NCBI GenBank assembly: GCA_013376735.1
Contig: VINJ01000001.1
Location: 620,001-684,000, forward strand
From: a bacterium Scap17
GTDB lineage: Bacteria; Pseudomonadota; Gammaproteobacteria; Pseudomonadales; Halomonadaceae
DNA: 64,000 bases
Reading direction: 5' to 3'
Numbering within the stretch: position 1 is the stretch's first letter; every line of letters begins with the position of its first letter. A program made the position numbers and the translations under genes. This document shows, piece after piece, positions 27,228 to 35,894 of this stretch. The notes under the pieces are model-generated. The model was given only the letters and a program-made list of their open reading frames with translations. It searched no databases and had not been told where the DNA came from.

Positions 27228-30200
27228 TTGAGCGACACCGCTACCGCACCGTCCGAACATGCGCGTCTTGAAGCCCTCGCGGCTCGCCTTGAACGCGCCC
27301 TGAGCCGTGATCAGCGCGAGCTGGGCAAGCGCCTGGCTGGCCTGCGGCGGCGTCTCAAGGAAGGCAAGCCGGTCGATCGTGCCATCAACGACATCGAGAG
27401 CCGCCTTGAGGCGAGCATCGCCCAGCGCGCCGCGCGCGAGACGGCACTGGCCCGCTGGCAGACCCCCGCCGCGCTCAACTATCCGCCGGAGCTGCCGGTG
27501 GTGGAGCGTCGCGAAGACATCCTCGCCGCGCTTGCCGAGCATCAGGTGGTGGTCGTTGCCGGTGAGACCGGCTCGGGCAAGACCACCCAGCTGCCCAAGC
27601 TCTGTCTGGAGATGGGGCTGGGGCGCAATGGCCTGATCGGCCACACCCAGCCACGTCGTCTGGCGGCGCGCTCGGTGGCGGCGCGTCTGGCCGAGGAGCT
27701 CGAGACGACGCTCGGCGAGACGGTCGGCTATCAGGTGCGCTTCAACGACACCACCGGCCCGTCGACGCTGGTCAAGCTGATGACCGACGGTATCCTCCTG
27801 GCGGAAACCCAGCATGATCCGGACCTGAGCCGCTACGAGGCGATCATCATCGATGAGGCCCACGAGCGCAGTCTGAACATCGACTTCCTGCTCGGTTATC
27901 TCAAGCGTCTCACTGCGCGCCGCCCGGACCTCAAGATCATCATCACCTCGGCGACCATCGACGTGGAGCGCTTCAGTCAGCACTTCGCGGCCCAGGATGG
28001 CACGCCGGCGCCCATCGTCTCGGTCAGCGGGCGCAATTTCCCGGTCGAGACCCGGTACCTGCCACTGGTGCGCGACGCCGAGGATGAGGAAGACCTCAGC
28101 CTGCAGGAAGGTATCCTGCGCGCGGTGGAAGAGCTGTCGTTGATCGAGCGCGAGAAGGGCTGGATGCGGGGCCCGCGTGACGTGCTGATCTTCCTGCCCG
28201 GCGAGCGCGAGATCCGCGCCACCGCGGACACCCTGCGTCGCGCCCAGCTGCGTGATACCGAGGTGCTGCCACTGTACGCGCGCCTCTCCAACGAAGAGCA
28301 GAACCGCGTCTTCCAGCCGCATCGTGGCCGCCGCATCGTGCTGGCCACCAATGTCGCCGAGACCTCGCTGACCGTGCCGGGCATCCGCTATGTGATCGAC
28401 CCGGGCCTGGTGCGCATCAGCCGCTACAGCTATCGCTCCAAGATCCAGCGTCTGCCGGTGGAACCGATCAGCCAGGCCAGCGCCAACCAGCGCAAGGGCC
28501 GCTGCGGGCGTATCGCCGAAGGCCTGTGCATCCGCCTTTACAGCGAGGAGGACTTCCTCGCGCGCCCGGAATACACCGAGCCGGAAATCCAGCGCACCAA
28601 CCTGGCCTCGGTGATTCTGTCGATGCTGTCGCTCAAGCTGGGTGACATCGAGAAGTTCCCCTTCGTCGATGCGCCGGATTCGCGCTTCGTCACCGATGGC
28701 TTCCGCCTGCTGCGCGAACTGGGCGCGGTGGATGAACACAACCGTCTGAGCCGTGATGGCCGCACCTTGGCGCGTCTGCCCATCGACCCGCGTCTGGCGC
28801 GCATGGTGCTTGAGGGCGCCTCGCGCGGTTGCCTGCGCGAAGTGCTGATCATCGTCAGCGCGCTGTCGATCCAGGACCCGCGCGAGCGCCCCGCCGACAA
28901 GCGCCAGCAGGCCGATCAGATCCACCACGAGTGGGATGACGACAACTCCGACTTCGTCAGCTGGCTGAATCTGTGGGAAGGCTTCGAACTGGCGCGTGAT
29001 GCCTTGGGGGCCAACCCGCTGCGCCGCTGGTGCAAGGCGCGTTTCCTCAACTATCTGCGCCTGCGCGAGTGGCATGACACCTTCCGTCAGCTCAAGCAGC
29101 TGACGCGTGACCTGGGGCTGGAGATGACCAGCGCCCAGCAAGAGCGCGACGCCGAGGCGCAGGCCGAGGTCACCGCGCGGGTACTGGCCTCGCCGGGGCA
29201 GGGCCGCCGCCCGTCGGTGGCCATCGATCACGAATCACTGCATCGCGCGCTGCTGACCGGGCTGCTCTCCAATCTCGGCCTCAAGCAGGAAAATCGCGAG
29301 TATCTCGGCGCGCGCAACCGACGCTTCTTCGTCCACCCGGGTTCCGGTGTGGCCAAGAAGTCGCCCAAGTGGGTGATGGCGGCCGAGATGGTCGAGACCA
29401 CCAAGCTCTACGCGCGTCAGGTCGCGGCGATCAAGCCCGAGTGGGTCGAGCCGCTGGCCGAGCATCTGGTCAAGCGCAGCTACAGCGAGCCGCACTGGGA
29501 GATGAAGCGCGCCCAGGTGGTCGCCAGTGAGCAGGTGACCCTGTTCGGGCTGCCCATCGTCACCGCGCGCAAGGTGCATTACGGCCCGCTGGCGCCACAG
29601 GAGTCCCGCGAGCTGTTCATTCGCCGTGCGCTGGTCGAGGGCGAATTCCAGACCCGTGCGCCGTTCTTCGCCCACAATCGCGGCCTGATGGATGAGGTTG
29701 GTGAGCTTGAGGACCGCGCGCGCAAGCGAGACATCCTCGTCGACGAAGAGACGCTGTTCGCCTTCTATGCCGAGCGGATTCCGGAAGGCATCTACAACGG
29801 GCGCAGCTTCGACAGGTGGCGCAAGGAGGCCGAGCGCAACAATCCCGATGTCCTGCATCTGAATCTCGACGACCTGATGGCGCGCGACGCCGAGGAAGTC
29901 ACCGTCGCGCGCTACCCCGAGCAGCTGCACCACAACAGCGTCGCCTACCCGCTGAGCTATCACTTCGCGCCCGGTGCGGTGGATGACGGCGTGACGATGA
30001 TCGTGCCGGCGGCGATGCTCTCGCAGCTGCCACGCTATCGCATCGAATGGCTGGTGCCGGGGCTTCTGCGTGACAAGGCCATCGCGCTGATGAAATCGCT
30101 GCCCAAGCAGTACCGCAAGCAGGTAGTGCCGATTCCCAACTGGGTCGATGCCGCACTTGAGGCGCTGACCCCGGACGACGTGCCGCTGACCGATGCGCTG

Positions 30201-31394
30201 GCCGAGTTCATGCGCGTCAAGACTGGCCTGCGCCTGCCGCAGGATGCCTGGGCGCCCGAAACGCTGGAACCGCACCTGAAGATGAACCTGCGTATCGTCG
30301 ATCAGGACGGCAAGGTGCTGGGCGAAGGGCGTGATCTCGAAGCGCTGGAAGCTCGCTTCAAGGACTCGGCCGCGGCCGCCGCGCGGGCGATGGCCAACCG
30401 CAGCCGTGAAGCCGACAGCGAAGTGCTGGAAGATCTGCCGGAGACGCCGATCGCCACCTCGCACAGCACCACCCAGGCAGGCATCCGCGTCGAGGCTTAT
30501 CCGGCGCTGGTGGTGAAGGCGGCGGCGCCTGCCGACGGCGGCATGAGTGCCAAGCAGCGCAAGCTGGCGCGCAAGACCGGCAAGAACAGCGCGCCGTCCA
30601 GCCATGCGCCTGCCAGCGCGACGGCTCAGGTCGAGCAGAATCTGAGCGTGGAGCTGTTCGATCATCCGGCCAAGGCCGCCGCCGCGCACCGTGATGGCAT
30701 CACGCGTCTGGCGATGGCACGCCTGCCGGACCAGGTGCGCTATCTGGACCGTGATCTCAAGGCGCTGGAGCGCTGTGCGTTGCTGTTCGCCAAGGTCGGC
30801 ACGCGTCGCCAGCTGGCGGATGACTTCATCTACGGCGTCTTCGAGCAGGTGATGGCCGTCGAGCCGCTGCCGCGTTCGCGCAGCGAGCTGCAGGCGCGTC
30901 TCGATGACAAGCGGGCCGAGCTGGTGCCGCACGCCGAGGCGCTGCTCAAGCCATTGGAAGCCGCGCTCAAGCAGCATCTGGAGCTTTCCAAGCGTCTCAA
31001 GGGCAAGATCGACTTCTCGATGGCGTTGGTGGTGGCTGATCTCAAGGCCCAGCAGGCGCGCCTGATCACGCCGGGCTTCATCCAGGCCTCCGGTGAATGG
31101 CTGCATCAGCTGCCGCGTTATGTGGAGGCGATGCTGATCCGTCTCGACAAGGCACCGCGTGAGCGCATGCGCGACCAGCGTGACATGGAAGAGGTCAAGG
31201 GCTTCGAATCCCGCCTTGATGCCCGCCTGAGCAAGGCGCGCGAGCAGGGGCTGCCGGATGCGGAGCTGGAAGAGTTCGGCTGGTGGCTGCAGGAACTGCG
31301 CGTCTCGCTGTTTGCCCAGCAGCTCGGCACCCTGGAGACTGTCTCCGCCAAGCGCCTCGAGAAGCGCTGGCAGGAGCTGATGGCGCGCCGCTGA
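27228..31394 (+). CDS. hrpA: ATP-dependent RNA helicase HrpA (DEAH box)
   Basis: 1388 aa if translation starts at the TTG at 27228, which has AGAGG 6 nt upstream; the frame upstream runs into the fadD terminator, so the earlier TTG at 27114 is unlikely. Helicase motifs: Walker A GETGSGKT (about residue 112), DEAH (209-212), SAT in ITSATIDVERF, and motif VI QRKGRCGRI. HA2/OB-fold regions and the long DUF3418 C-terminal part of bacterial HrpA follow. E. coli HrpA is 1300 aa; the extra length lies mostly around 1100-1170, where the protein is Ala/Ser-rich. Roles known for the family are mRNA processing and rescue of stalled ribosomes. Confidence 0.93.
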   Translation: MSDTATAPSEHARLEALAARLERALSRDQRELGKRLAGLRRRLKEGKPVDRAINDIESRLEASIAQRAARETALARWQTPAALNYPPELPVVERREDILAALAEHQVVVVAGETGSGKTTQLPKLCLEMGLGRNGLIGHTQPRRLAARSVAARLAEELETTLGETVGYQVRFNDTTGPSTLVKLMTDGILLAETQHDPDLSRYEAIIIDEAHERSLNIDFLLGYLKRLTARRPDLKIIITSATIDVERFSQHFAAQDGTPAPIVSVSGRNFPVETRYLPLVRDAEDEEDLSLQEGILRAVEELSLIEREKGWMRGPRDVLIFLPGEREIRATADTLRRAQLRDTEVLPLYARLSNEEQNRVFQPHRGRRIVLATNVAETSLTVPGIRYVIDPGLVRISRYSYRSKIQRLPVEPISQASANQRKGRCGRIAEGLCIRLYSEEDFLARPEYTEPEIQRTNLASVILSMLSLKLGDIEKFPFVDAPDSRFVTDGFRLLRELGAVDEHNRLSRDGRTLARLPIDPRLARMVLEGASRGCLREVLIIVSALSIQDPRERPADKRQQADQIHHEWDDDNSDFVSWLNLWEGFELARDALGANPLRRWCKARFLNYLRLREWHDTFRQLKQLTRDLGLEMTSAQQERDAEAQAEVTARVLASPGQGRRPSVAIDHESLHRALLTGLLSNLGLKQENREYLGARNRRFFVHPGSGVAKKSPKWVMAAEMVETTKLYARQVAAIKPEWVEPLAEHLVKRSYSEPHWEMKRAQVVASEQVTLFGLPIVTARKVHYGPLAPQESRELFIRRALVEGEFQTRAPFFAHNRGLMDEVGELEDRARKRDILVDEETLFAFYAERIPEGIYNGRSFDRWRKEAERNNPDVLHLNLDDLMARDAEEVTVARYPEQLHHNSVAYPLSYHFAPGAVDDGVTMIVPAAMLSQLPRYRIEWLVPGLLRDKAIALMKSLPKQYRKQVVPIPNWVDAALEALTPDDVPLTDALAEFMRVKTGLRLPQDAWAPETLEPHLKMNLRIVDQDGKVLGEGRDLEALEARFKDSAAAAARAMANRSREADSEVLEDLPETPIATSHSTTQAGIRVEAYPALVVKAAAPADGGMSAKQRKLARKTGKNSAPSSHAPASATAQVEQNLSVELFDHPAKAAAAHRDGITRLAMARLPDQVRYLDRDLKALERCALLFAKVGTRRQLADDFIYGVFEQVMAVEPLPRSRSELQARLDDKRAELVPHAEALLKPLEAALKQHLELSKRLKGKIDFSMALVVADLKAQQARLITPGFIQASGEWLHQLPRYVEAMLIRLDKAPRERMRDQRDMEEVKGFESRLDARLSKAREQGLPDAELEEFGWWLQELRVSLFAQQLGTLETVSAKRLEKRWQELMARR

Positions 31395-31733
31395 TGTCCT
31401 GGGACTGGGCTTTGTCTTGGCTGAGCTTTGTCTTGGCTGAAGTTCTGCCTTGGCTGAGGCTCGGCCTTGGCTGGGGCAGCGCCAGGACGTTGTGTGTGGC
31501 ATCAGAGTCTTGCGTGACCGGTACGTGGAGGCGTGCCGAGGCGGGATGGCCCAAGCTGCATACAGGAAATGCTGTTTAAGCATTCACTGTGGTCGCTCGA
31601 CAAATGCTGACTCGGGCGTCTGGAATCGCCGAGACAGCGTACACTGAACATGGGGCATGACGACGCGGTACCGGATCGTGCCCCGCTCAATTCTGGTGAT
31701 ATCCCGCGGGATAGCACTGTCAGGAGTGGATGC
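31395..31733. other. Intergenic region hrpA / ketoacyl synthase gene
   Basis: 339 bp. Holds the 16-17-bp tandem repeats at 31409-31474. The rest should contain the promoter of the next gene; I could not assign boxes. No gene seen. Confidence 0.5.
31409..31474. repeat. 16/17-bp tandem repeat, 4 copies, after hrpA
   Basis: 31409-31424 and 31425-31440 are identical (GCTTTGTCTTGGCTGA); 31441-31457 and 31458-31474 are diverged 17-bp versions keeping CTTGGCTG. Confidence 0.9.
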
Positions 31734-32978
31734 ATGCCAAACAATGACAATGTTCACGCTGCCGATACGCAACACGCCAACGCCGGTCAGTCCATGAGCG
31801 CCAGCGGCAATCATCGGGTACTGATCACCGGCAGCGGGCTCTACACGCCGCCCAATGCCATCAGCAACGAGGCACTGGTGGCGTCCTTCAATGCCTGGGT
31901 GGCGGCGGACAATGCCGCCAATGCCGACGCCATCGCGCGTGGTGAGCGTGAGGCGCGTACCGAGTCCAGCGGCGAATTCATCGTCAAGGCCTCGGGTATC
32001 CACAGCCGCTACGTGCTGGATGCCGAGGGCATTCTCGACCCGGAGCGCATGCGCCCACGCCTGCCGGCGCGCGCCAATGACCAGCCCTCGGTGCAGTGCG
32101 AGATGGGCGTGGCGGCCGCGCGTGAAGCACTGGCAGCGGCGGGCGTCAATGCCGCGGACCTGGATCTGGTCATCGTGGCCTGTTCCAACCTCGAGCGCCC
32201 CTATCCGGCGGTGGCGGTGGAACTGCAGGCCGCGCTTGAGGCCGGTGGCTATGCCTTCGACATGAACGTGGCGTGCAGCTCCGCCACCTTCGGCATCGAG
32301 ACCGCCGCCAACGCGATTCGCAGCGGCAGTGCCAAGCGTGTGCTGATGGTCAATCCGGAGATCTGCAGTGCGCATCTCAACTTCCGCGACCGAGACAGCC
32401 ATTTCATCTTCGGGGATGCTTGCACGGCCGTGGTGCTGGAAGCCGCGGATGTCGCCACGCGCACCGATGGCTTCGAGGTGCTCGGCACGCGTCTGGTGAC
32501 GCGCTTCTCCAACGCGATACGCAACAATTTCGGCTTCCTCAATCGCACGGCGGTGCTTGAGGACGACGTGGCATCCGCGATGACACTCGACAGCGCAAGC
32601 CATCGTGTAAAGGCCGATGACAAGTTGTTCATCCAGGAAGGTCGGCGCGTCTTCCGCGAGGTCTGCCCGATGGTGGCCGAGCTGATCACCACCCATCTGG
32701 GCGAGATCGAGGCAGACGGCGGTGATCTTGATCGCATGTGGCTGCACCAGGCCAACCGCCACATGAACGACATGATCGCGCGGCGTGTGCTGGGGCGTGA
32801 CCCGTCGAGCGAGGAAGCGCCGATCATTCTCGATCGCTACGCCAATACCAGCTCCGCGGGCTCGGTGATCGCCTTCCACCTCCATCATGCGGATCTGGCG
32901 CCGGGGAGCCTTGGGGTATTGTGTTCTTTCGGGGCAGGCTACAGTGCCGGCAGCGTGCTGCTGAAACGCTGCGGTTGA
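31734..32978 (+). CDS. FabH-like beta-ketoacyl-ACP synthase III
   Basis: 414 aa from the ATG at 31734 (AGGAG 7 nt upstream). Thiolase fold with the KAS III triad Cys181 (NVACSSATFG), His338 (WLHQANRH) and Asn371 (YANTSSAGS). It is longer than FabH (317 aa), with an insert-rich N-terminal half (VASFNAWVAADNAANADA). It resembles, from memory, P. aeruginosa PA3286, which condenses medium-chain acyl-CoA from beta-oxidation with malonyl-ACP and so feeds it into fatty-acid synthesis; that role is inferred. It is not the 630-aa FabY type. The next gene, mlaA, is 135 bp downstream. Confidence 0.85.
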   Translation: MPNNDNVHAADTQHANAGQSMSASGNHRVLITGSGLYTPPNAISNEALVASFNAWVAADNAANADAIARGEREARTESSGEFIVKASGIHSRYVLDAEGILDPERMRPRLPARANDQPSVQCEMGVAAAREALAAAGVNAADLDLVIVACSNLERPYPAVAVELQAALEAGGYAFDMNVACSSATFGIETAANAIRSGSAKRVLMVNPEICSAHLNFRDRDSHFIFGDACTAVVLEAADVATRTDGFEVLGTRLVTRFSNAIRNNFGFLNRTAVLEDDVASAMTLDSASHRVKADDKLFIQEGRRVFREVCPMVAELITTHLGEIEADGGDLDRMWLHQANRHMNDMIARRVLGRDPSSEEAPIILDRYANTSSAGSVIAFHLHHADLAPGSLGVLCSFGAGYSAGSVLLKRCG

Positions 32979-33113
32979 AGCAGGACATTGCGCGAATCCA
33001 CGTGGCCTGTGCTGGCTCTTGGCGGGCGCGGAACGTATAAAGAAGGCCGGACCTGACAGCCAGGGATGTGGCAAGGACCGCTGCAGGAATCCAATAGACT
33101 TACAGGTGACGAG

Positions 33114-33875
33114 ATGCACACGATCAAGACTTCCCTGCCGGCACTGCTGGCCATGTCCCTGCTGGCGGGTTGCGCCAGCACCGGAGACAGCGAGCCGAAT
33201 CCTCAGGACCCCTGGGAGGGCTTCAACCGTAACGTCTATACCTTCAATGACACCCTGGACCGCTATGCCCTCAAGCCGGTCGCGCAGGGCTATGACTATG
33301 TGACGCCGGAGCTTGTGCAGGATGGCGTGGGCAACTTCTTCTCGAACCTGGGAGAGGTCCGCACCATGTTCAACTCGGTGCTGCAGTGGAAGTGGGCCAA
33401 TGCCGGAGTCTCCACCGGCCGTCTGTTGCTCAACTCCACCGTCGGCATCGGCGGCCTGTTCGATCCGGCCAGCGAACTGGGCTGGACGGTCGACGAAGAG
33501 GACTTCGGTCAGACGCTCGCCGTGTGGGGAGTCGGTCAGGGGCCGTACCTCGTGCTGCCGCTGTTCGGCCCGAGCACCGTGCGTGACACCGCGGGCATGC
33601 CGGTCGACTACTTCAATGATCCGGTCAATTACATCGAGAATGACAAGGTACGTTACGGCCTGAAGGCGCTGGATCTGGTCGACACCCGTGCCGGTCTGCT
33701 CGAGCAGGAGAAGCTGATCCAGGGGGATCGCTACAGCTTCATTCGTGATGCCTACCTGCAGCGCCGCAACTTCGAGATCAACGATGGCAAGCTGGGCGAT
33801 GATCCCTTCGCCAGCGACAGCTTCGATGATGCCGATCTCGATGGTGCCTTCGCACCGGAAGACGACAGCCAGTAA
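33114..33875 (+). CDS. mlaA: MlaA (VacJ) outer-membrane lipoprotein
   Basis: 253 aa. Lipoprotein signal with lipobox LLAGC, Cys20 being the lipidated residue. DPWEGFNRNVYTFNDTLDRYALKPVA and QTLAVWGVGQGPYLVLPLFGPST are diagnostic of MlaA, which sits as a ring in the outer membrane and removes phospholipid from the outer leaflet through the Mla pathway. The usual C-terminus is followed here by an acidic tail (DDPFASDSFDDADLDG). The other mla genes are not in the window, as is common. The start at 33114 follows AGGTGA. Confidence 0.93.
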   Translation: MHTIKTSLPALLAMSLLAGCASTGDSEPNPQDPWEGFNRNVYTFNDTLDRYALKPVAQGYDYVTPELVQDGVGNFFSNLGEVRTMFNSVLQWKWANAGVSTGRLLLNSTVGIGGLFDPASELGWTVDEEDFGQTLAVWGVGQGPYLVLPLFGPSTVRDTAGMPVDYFNDPVNYIENDKVRYGLKALDLVDTRAGLLEQEKLIQGDRYSFIRDAYLQRRNFEINDGKLGDDPFASDSFDDADLDGAFAPEDDSQ

Positions 33876-33892
33876 TGCGTCACCCGCAGCAG

Positions 33893-33929
33893 GCGGCCGG
33901 TACCGTGAATGGTCAGTGGTGCCGGTCGC
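33893..33929 (+). terminator. Possible terminator or processing hairpin after mlaA
   Basis: 12-bp stem with two G-U pairs (33893-33904 with 33918-33929); no T-tract follows, so termination is uncertain. Confidence 0.35.
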
Positions 33930-33990
33930 GAGGGCAAGCAGCATCAAGACTGCGAGTGGATGGCAGCAAGGACGGGAATGAGGGGTTGGC

Positions 33991-35142
33991 ATGGCGGATG
34001 AGCAAGGCAAGCGTCTGTTGATCGGTCTGATTGATCTTCCCGGCTCGCGGCGTGATGCGCTGGCGAAGCTGTTGACGGATGAACGCTGTGCGGTGGCGGC
34101 CTGTGGTGGCATCGCGACACTGCCCAGCGGAGTGGCGGTGGTGGTCGCGCATGTCGAGGCCGTTTCCAGTCATGAGTGGTCGCGTCTGGCCGAGCGCCTG
34201 CCGACGGTGGTGGTGGCCGAGAGTCGTGGGGATGAATGCCTGTTGCCGGCGGTGGAGGCCGGGCTGGTCGATTACCTCATCGCGCCGCGCGAGCATGGCT
34301 CGGTACTGCGCAGTCTGCTCAAACGGGCGGCGGAGCATCACCAGCTGGCCCATGAGCACGCCAAGGCACGCGCGCGCCTCGAGGAGCTCAACGAGCATCT
34401 GGAGACGCATCTGGCGCTGCTGCGTCAGGACCAGCAGGCCGGTGGCCAGATCCAGCAGCGTCTGCTGCCCCAGAGCGGACAGCACATCAATGGCGTCAGT
34501 TATGAGTACTGCCTGTCGCCGTCGCTGTATCTGTCGGGTGACTTCCTCGAGTATCAGGCGATCGACGAACGCTTCAGCCTGTTCTACTTTGCGGATGTCT
34601 CCGGTCATGGCGCCTCGTCGGCCTTCGTGACCGTGCTGCTCAAGCTGTTGTTCGCACGCGCGATCCGCCACTGGGAGGAACATACGCCGGAAACCTTCGG
34701 CCCCGAGTGGCTGGCACTGCTCAACCGTGAACTGATCGACAGTGGTATCGGCAAGCATGCCACGGTGATGTGTGGTGTGATGGACCGTGATACGCGCACG
34801 CTGCATTACACCCTGGGCGCCCAGCTGCCGATGCCGGTACTGGTCACGCCCGACGGCGAGCTGCGTGAGCTGGAGGGCAGCGGTCGGCCGGTGGGGCTCT
34901 TCCCAGACACCCGCTATCCAGCGTATCGTGTGGCGCTTCCTGAGCGCTTCCGCCTGTGGCTGGCCAGTGATGGTGTGCTGGAATGCCTGCCGGGCGAGGC
35001 GCTGGAGGACAGGACTCGAGCACTGCATCAACGGATTCTGAGCAGTGAGGATGTGCAAGGATTGCGTCGTGGACTGGCGCTGGATGGCGAGCTGCCGGAT
35101 GACCTTACCTTGATGACGCTGACAGGATTCCATGATGGATGA
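33991..35142 (+). CDS. rssB: RssB-like protein: degenerate receiver fused to PP2C (SpoIIE) phosphatase
   Basis: 383 aa. Residues 1-115 have a receiver-like fold but the acidic pocket and the phospho-acceptor are missing: the start reads LLIGLIDLPGS and the expected Asp after beta-3 reads VVVAHVEA. A coiled linker (RAAEHHQLAHEHAKARARLEELNEHLE) follows. The PP2C domain keeps its metal residues Asp184 (GDFLEY), Asp202 (ADVSGHG), Asp327 (SDGVLE) and Asp370-371 (DDLTLM), so it should be an active Ser/Thr phosphatase, unlike the E. coli RssB effector domain. The overlapping STAS gene matches the Pseudomonas RssB-RssC arrangement, which acts on RpoS. The gene name is by that analogy. Confidence 0.8.
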   Translation: MADEQGKRLLIGLIDLPGSRRDALAKLLTDERCAVAACGGIATLPSGVAVVVAHVEAVSSHEWSRLAERLPTVVVAESRGDECLLPAVEAGLVDYLIAPREHGSVLRSLLKRAAEHHQLAHEHAKARARLEELNEHLETHLALLRQDQQAGGQIQQRLLPQSGQHINGVSYEYCLSPSLYLSGDFLEYQAIDERFSLFYFADVSGHGASSAFVTVLLKLLFARAIRHWEEHTPETFGPEWLALLNRELIDSGIGKHATVMCGVMDRDTRTLHYTLGAQLPMPVLVTPDGELRELEGSGRPVGLFPDTRYPAYRVALPERFRLWLASDGVLECLPGEALEDRTRALHQRILSSEDVQGLRRGLALDGELPDDLTLMTLTGFHDG

Positions 35143-35689
35143 AGGACGTATCCAGGCCGTGTTCGAAGACGGCCTGTTCGTGCTCAAGCTATCCGGTGAT
35201 GTACGCCTGACGCTGTGTGCCACGCTGGATCAGCAGGTACAGCGCGTGGCTGCGGTTGAGGGACTGGAAAGCGTGATCATCGATCTGCGCGAAGCGACCA
35301 ATGTCGATTCCACCGCACTGGGCTTTCTGGCCAAGCTGGCGCTGGCGGTCCGCGATCGGCTGGTGATGCCGGCGCAGGTGGTGGCTGCCCATCCCGACGT
35401 GCTGACCATGCTCAAGGTGATGGGGTTCGACGAGGTGGCCAGTGTCGTGGATGCCGGCAGCCTGCCGGAGGCGGACCAGGCCGATCTGGACGGAGCCTCC
35501 TGCTGCAACGCGCCAGCGCTGAACGAGTCTCAGGATGACGTCGATGCCTCGCCCCAGCAGGAACAGGAGCTGCGCGGGCGCATTCTCGAGGCTCACCGGC
35601 TGTTGATGTGCCTGAATGGTCACAATCGCCTGGAGTTCCAGCCGCTGATCGAGCTGCTGGAAAGCGAGGAGCATCGCCAGCCGCACTGA
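35132..35689 (+). CDS. rssC: STAS-domain anti-sigma-factor antagonist (RssC-like)
   Basis: 185 aa. Starts inside the end of the phosphatase gene (11-bp overlap; a second ATG at 35135 is equally possible). Residues ~5-105 form a STAS domain with LKLSGDVRLTL and the phosphorylatable Ser60 in NVDSTALGFLAKL. After an acidic linker, a C-terminal helical segment (LRGRILEAHRLLMCLNGHNRLEFQPLIELLE) resembles that of P. aeruginosa RssC (PA2797) from memory. It is the expected substrate of the upstream PP2C phosphatase. The kinase/anti-sigma partner is not in the window. Confidence 0.83.
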   Translation: MMDEGRIQAVFEDGLFVLKLSGDVRLTLCATLDQQVQRVAAVEGLESVIIDLREATNVDSTALGFLAKLALAVRDRLVMPAQVVAAHPDVLTMLKVMGFDEVASVVDAGSLPEADQADLDGASCCNAPALNESQDDVDASPQQEQELRGRILEAHRLLMCLNGHNRLEFQPLIELLESEEHRQPH

Positions 35690-35715
35690 AGGCGCCGGGG
35701 CATTGAGCCTGACAG

Positions 35716-35785
35716 CTCGTTTCTAAAAGCACGAATCTGGCAGCGCGAATCAGACAGCACGTTTCTGAAAGCACGTTTCTAAAAG
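35716..35785. repeat. Five contiguous 14-bp degenerate repeats
   Basis: Units start at 35716, 35730, 35744, 35758 and 35772: CTCGTTTCTAAAAG, CACGAATCTGGCAG, CGCGAATCAGACAG, CACGTTTCTGAAAG, CACGTTTCTAAAAG. Shared frame: CNCGNNTCNNNNAG. They fill the space between the rssC stop and the terminator. Confidence 0.9.
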
Positions 35786-35792
35786 CATAAAG

Positions 35793-35825
35793 AAAGCGCC
35801 TGCCGTGAAACACGGCAGGCGCTTT
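35793..35825. terminator. Bidirectional terminator rssC / tal
   Basis: Perfect 15-bp stem (35793-35807 with 35811-35825), loop AAA, T-run on the plus side and A-rich flank on the other. A second, weaker stem (35846-35870) lies nearer tal. Confidence 0.88.
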
Positions 35826-35894
35826 TTGTTGCCTTGGCCGTTCAATGAGCTCTTGCTTAACAAGAGTTCATCATCGGCGCTATGCTCTGTTGGC

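Noticed and set aside
29235-31583. Minus-strand frame of 782 codons opposite hrpA (and 27117-29231, 704 codons)
   Set aside because: Antisense to conserved helicase domains, His/Gln/Arg-rich, no recognisable domain.
31734-32978. FabY call for the ketoacyl synthase
   Set aside because: FabY proteins are about 630 aa; this one is 414 aa and FabH-like.
35716-35785. Possible small CRISPR array
   Set aside because: Units are contiguous with no spacers and there are no cas genes.
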